DNA of 8,144 nt, from contig JAFAMW010000061.1 of assembly GCA_019232985.1 (NCBI GenBank), positions 1-8,144 on the forward strand, in the 5' to 3' direction. The notes beneath the pieces are model-generated. The model was not told the origin of the DNA and searched no databases. It was given only the letters and a program-made list of their open reading frames with translations. This stretch comes from Roseateles sp. (lineage in GTDB: Bacteria; Pseudomonadota; Gammaproteobacteria; Burkholderiales; Burkholderiaceae). Both the position numbers and the translations under genes were made by a program. Positions within the stretch are counted from its first letter, which is position 1. Each line of letters starts with the position of its first letter. This document shows, in pieces, positions 5,145-8,144 of the stretch.

Positions 5145-5996
5145 TCAGGTGCGGGCGCCCAGGCCCAGGCGCGTGCAGATCTCGCCGGCCAGGCCGGCCT
5201 GGTTGAGCGTGTAGAAGTGCAGCGAGGGCACGCCGCCGTCGATCAGGCGCTGGCACAGCTGCGTGACGACGTCGAGGCCGAAGGCGCGGATCGAGGCGGC
5301 GTCGTCCATGAAGCCTTCCATCTTCAGCGCGACCCAGCGCGGGATCTCGATGCCGTCGCGCGCGGCGAACTGCGCGATGCGCGCGAAGTTGTGGAAGGGC
5401 ATGATGCCCGGCACGATGGGCGCGTCGACACCCAAGCGGCGCACCGCGTCGACGAAGTGGAAGTAGGCGTCCGGGTTGAAGAAGAACTGCGTGATCGCAC
5501 CGCTGGCGCCGGCTTTCATCTTGGCGGCGAAGTGCTGCAGGTCCTTGGCCGCGTAGCGCTGCTGCGGGTGGTACTCGGGGTAGGCGGCGACTTCGATGTC
5601 CCAGTCGGGACCTTCTTCCAGGCGGATGAACTCGACGAGCTCGGACGCGTAGCGGAACTCGCCGACGGTGGCCGTGCCGCTGGGCAGGTCGCCGCGCAGT
5701 GCGACGACGCGGCGGATGTCCTGCGCGCGATAGGTCGCGAGGATCTCGCGGATGCCTTCGCGCGTCGAGCCGACGCAGGAGAGGTGCGGCGCGGCTTCGA
5801 AGCCGGCGGACGCGATGTCGCTGACGGTGGCCAACGTTTTCTCGCGCGTCGAGCCGCCGGCGCCGTAGGTGACGCTGAAGTACTCGGGCTTGAAGGCGCC
5901 GAGCTGCTGCACCACGCCGCGCAGCTTCTCGCTGCCGACGGGCGTGTTCGGGGGGAAGAACTCGAAGCTGACGGGGGTGCTCGTTGCCGTGCTCAT
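5145..5996 (-). CDS. metF: Methylenetetrahydrofolate reductase
   Basis: A 283-residue flavoprotein that reduces 5,10-methylene-tetrahydrofolate to 5-methyl-tetrahydrofolate, the methyl donor for methionine synthesis. It has the length of the bacterial catalytic TIM-barrel enzyme without the regulatory domain of eukaryotic forms. Key features are SFEFFPP (10-16) with the catalytic glutamate E12 (E. coli E28), FSVTYGAGGSTR (40-51), HLSC (71-74), VALRGDLP (98-105) with D103 (E. coli D120), YPEYHP (139-144) and the substrate-contacting Q170 in AITQFFF (168-173; E. coli Q183). The ATG at 5996 overlaps the tlyA TGA as ATGA, and no strong ribosome binding site precedes it: the upstream mRNA is A-rich (GTACAAAAACA). 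Translation is therefore probably coupled to tlyA. Its place behind ahcY fits a methyl-cycle operon. Confidence 0.97.
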   Translation of the reverse strand: MSTATSTPVSFEFFPPNTPVGSEKLRGVVQQLGAFKPEYFSVTYGAGGSTREKTLATVSDIASAGFEAAPHLSCVGSTREGIREILATYRAQDIRRVVALRGDLPSGTATVGEFRYASELVEFIRLEEGPDWDIEVAAYPEYHPQQRYAAKDLQHFAAKMKAGASGAITQFFFNPDAYFHFVDAVRRLGVDAPIVPGIMPFHNFARIAQFAARDGIEIPRWVALKMEGFMDDAASIRAFGLDVVTQLCQRLIDGGVPSLHFYTLNQAGLAGEICTRLGLGART

Positions 5997-6724
5997 TGTT
6001 TTTGTACCCAGAGGAAGAATTCGGTGTTGCCGTCGCCGCCGGTCACTGGGCTTTCGAACCAGTCCTTGACGACCAGATCGCGCTTGTGCGCGGCGGCCAG
6101 GGCCTGCTCCTTGAGCACGGCGTACTGGGCGCGGTCCTTGACGATGCCGTTCTTGTTGAGCGCCTTGGGCCCCAGCTCGAACTGCGGCTTGACGAGCAGC
6201 AGCGCCTGGCCCTGCGGCTTCAGCCAGTCGACGACGTGCTTGAGCGTGCCGATCATCGAGATGAAGCTCAGGTCGCCGACGACCAGATCGAAGGGCGCCG
6301 CCGGCACGTAGTCGCGCACGTGCATGCCTTCGAAGGCGGTGACGCGGCTGTCGGCCTTGAAGCTCTCGTGCAGCTGGCCGTGGCCCACGTCGATGCCGGT
6401 CACGTGGGCGGCGCCGGCCTTGAGCAGCACGTCGGTGAAGCCGCCGGTGCTCTGGCCCATGTCCAGCACCGCAAGGCCAGCCACCGTGATGCCGGCCTTG
6501 GCCAGCGCGCCTTCGAGCTTGAGCCCGCCGCGCGAGACGTAGCGCAGCTCGGCATCGTTGGTGACGCGCATGGCCACGCCTTCGGGCAGGTCCTCGCCGC
6601 TCTTGCGCACGACGGCCCAGCCCTTGGGCGATTCCCACTCGACCGCGTCGGCGTCGATCAGCCGCTGGGCGGCCGAGCGCGTCGGCGCGAGGCCTTGCGC
6701 GAGAAGCAGCTGATCGGCTCGCAT
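5993..6724 (-). CDS. tlyA: TlyA-family rRNA 2'-O-methyltransferase
   Basis: A 243-residue cytoplasmic S-adenosylmethionine-dependent RNA methyltransferase of the TlyA/hemolysin A family; characterised members methylate ribosomal cytidines (C1920 of 23S, some also C1409 of 16S). An S4-type RNA-binding domain covers about residues 1-60. The Rossmann domain follows, with SAM motif VLDMGQSTGGFTDVLL (86-101), then GIDVGHGQL (110-118), VVGDLSFIS (148-156), LLLVKPQFE (175-183) and NTEFFLWV (233-240). The K-D-K-E catalytic tetrad of this class is present as K69, D151, K179 and E235, the last three shifted by 3 from M. tuberculosis TlyA (K69, D154, K182, E238). The ATG at 6724 lies 7 bases after ahcY and overlaps metF by 4 bases. 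The reaction yields SAH, the substrate of AhcY. The name hemolysin is historical. Which rRNA site is modified here is not known. Confidence 0.94.
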   Translation of the reverse strand: MRADQLLLAQGLAPTRSAAQRLIDADAVEWESPKGWAVVRKSGEDLPEGVAMRVTNDAELRYVSRGGLKLEGALAKAGITVAGLAVLDMGQSTGGFTDVLLKAGAAHVTGIDVGHGQLHESFKADSRVTAFEGMHVRDYVPAAPFDLVVGDLSFISMIGTLKHVVDWLKPQGQALLLVKPQFELGPKALNKNGIVKDRAQYAVLKEQALAAAHKRDLVVKDWFESPVTGGDGNTEFFLWVQKQ

Positions 6725-6731
6725 CGCGGAA

Positions 6732-8144
<1,413 letters not shown>

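Overview
The window is an ordinary chromosomal stretch from a high-GC Gram-negative bacterium. A periplasmic phosphate-binding protein, an OmpW outer-membrane porin and an EmrB-type pump all imply a two-membrane envelope. GC-rich third codon positions, the long bacterial form of AhcY and the ahcY/tlyA/metF neighbourhood fit a betaproteobacterium, most likely of the order Burkholderiales; this placement is inferred from protein resemblance, not from a marker gene. All eight genes lie on the minus strand, so transcription runs from high to low coordinates. No RNA gene, insertion sequence, CRISPR array or phage gene was found, and no gene-free stretch exceeds about 200 bases.

Region 1 (8144 down to 4081) looks like one transcription unit of five closely packed genes: ahcY (5' end cut by the window edge), tlyA, metF, a hotdog acyl-CoA thioesterase and a GNAT acetyltransferase. 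Gaps are 7, -4, 18 and 13 bases. The first three share the activated methyl cycle: TlyA-type methyltransferases make S-adenosylhomocysteine (SAH), AhcY splits SAH to homocysteine and adenosine, and MetF makes the 5-methyl-tetrahydrofolate used to remethylate homocysteine. The last two genes have no evident biochemical link to that cycle.

Region 2 (4080 to 3245) holds a single gene, ompW, with about 160 bases of upstream DNA. That DNA contains an FNR-like dyad, a hairpin that could cover the ribosome binding site, and an inverted repeat that may end the upstream operon. A strong GC hairpin follows the ompW stop codon.

Region 3 (3244 to 1216) is a MarR-family regulator followed 7 bases later by a 14-TM DHA2 (EmrB/QacA-type) exporter, a typical regulator/pump pair but without an EmrA adaptor gene between them. 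A 23-bp imperfect dyad in an AT-rich island just upstream of the regulator is a good candidate for its own operator, and it argues for a GTG start at 3202 rather than the longer TTG start at 3244.

Region 4 (1215 to 2) contains a 140-base gap with stem-loops and a short direct repeat, then pstS, the periplasmic phosphate-binding component of an ABC importer. Its stop is at the window edge, so whether pstC/pstA/pstB follow cannot be seen.

I found no previously undescribed multi-gene system. The observations worth checking are regulatory: the marR dyad, the ompW upstream elements, and the altered phosphate-pocket residue in PstS.
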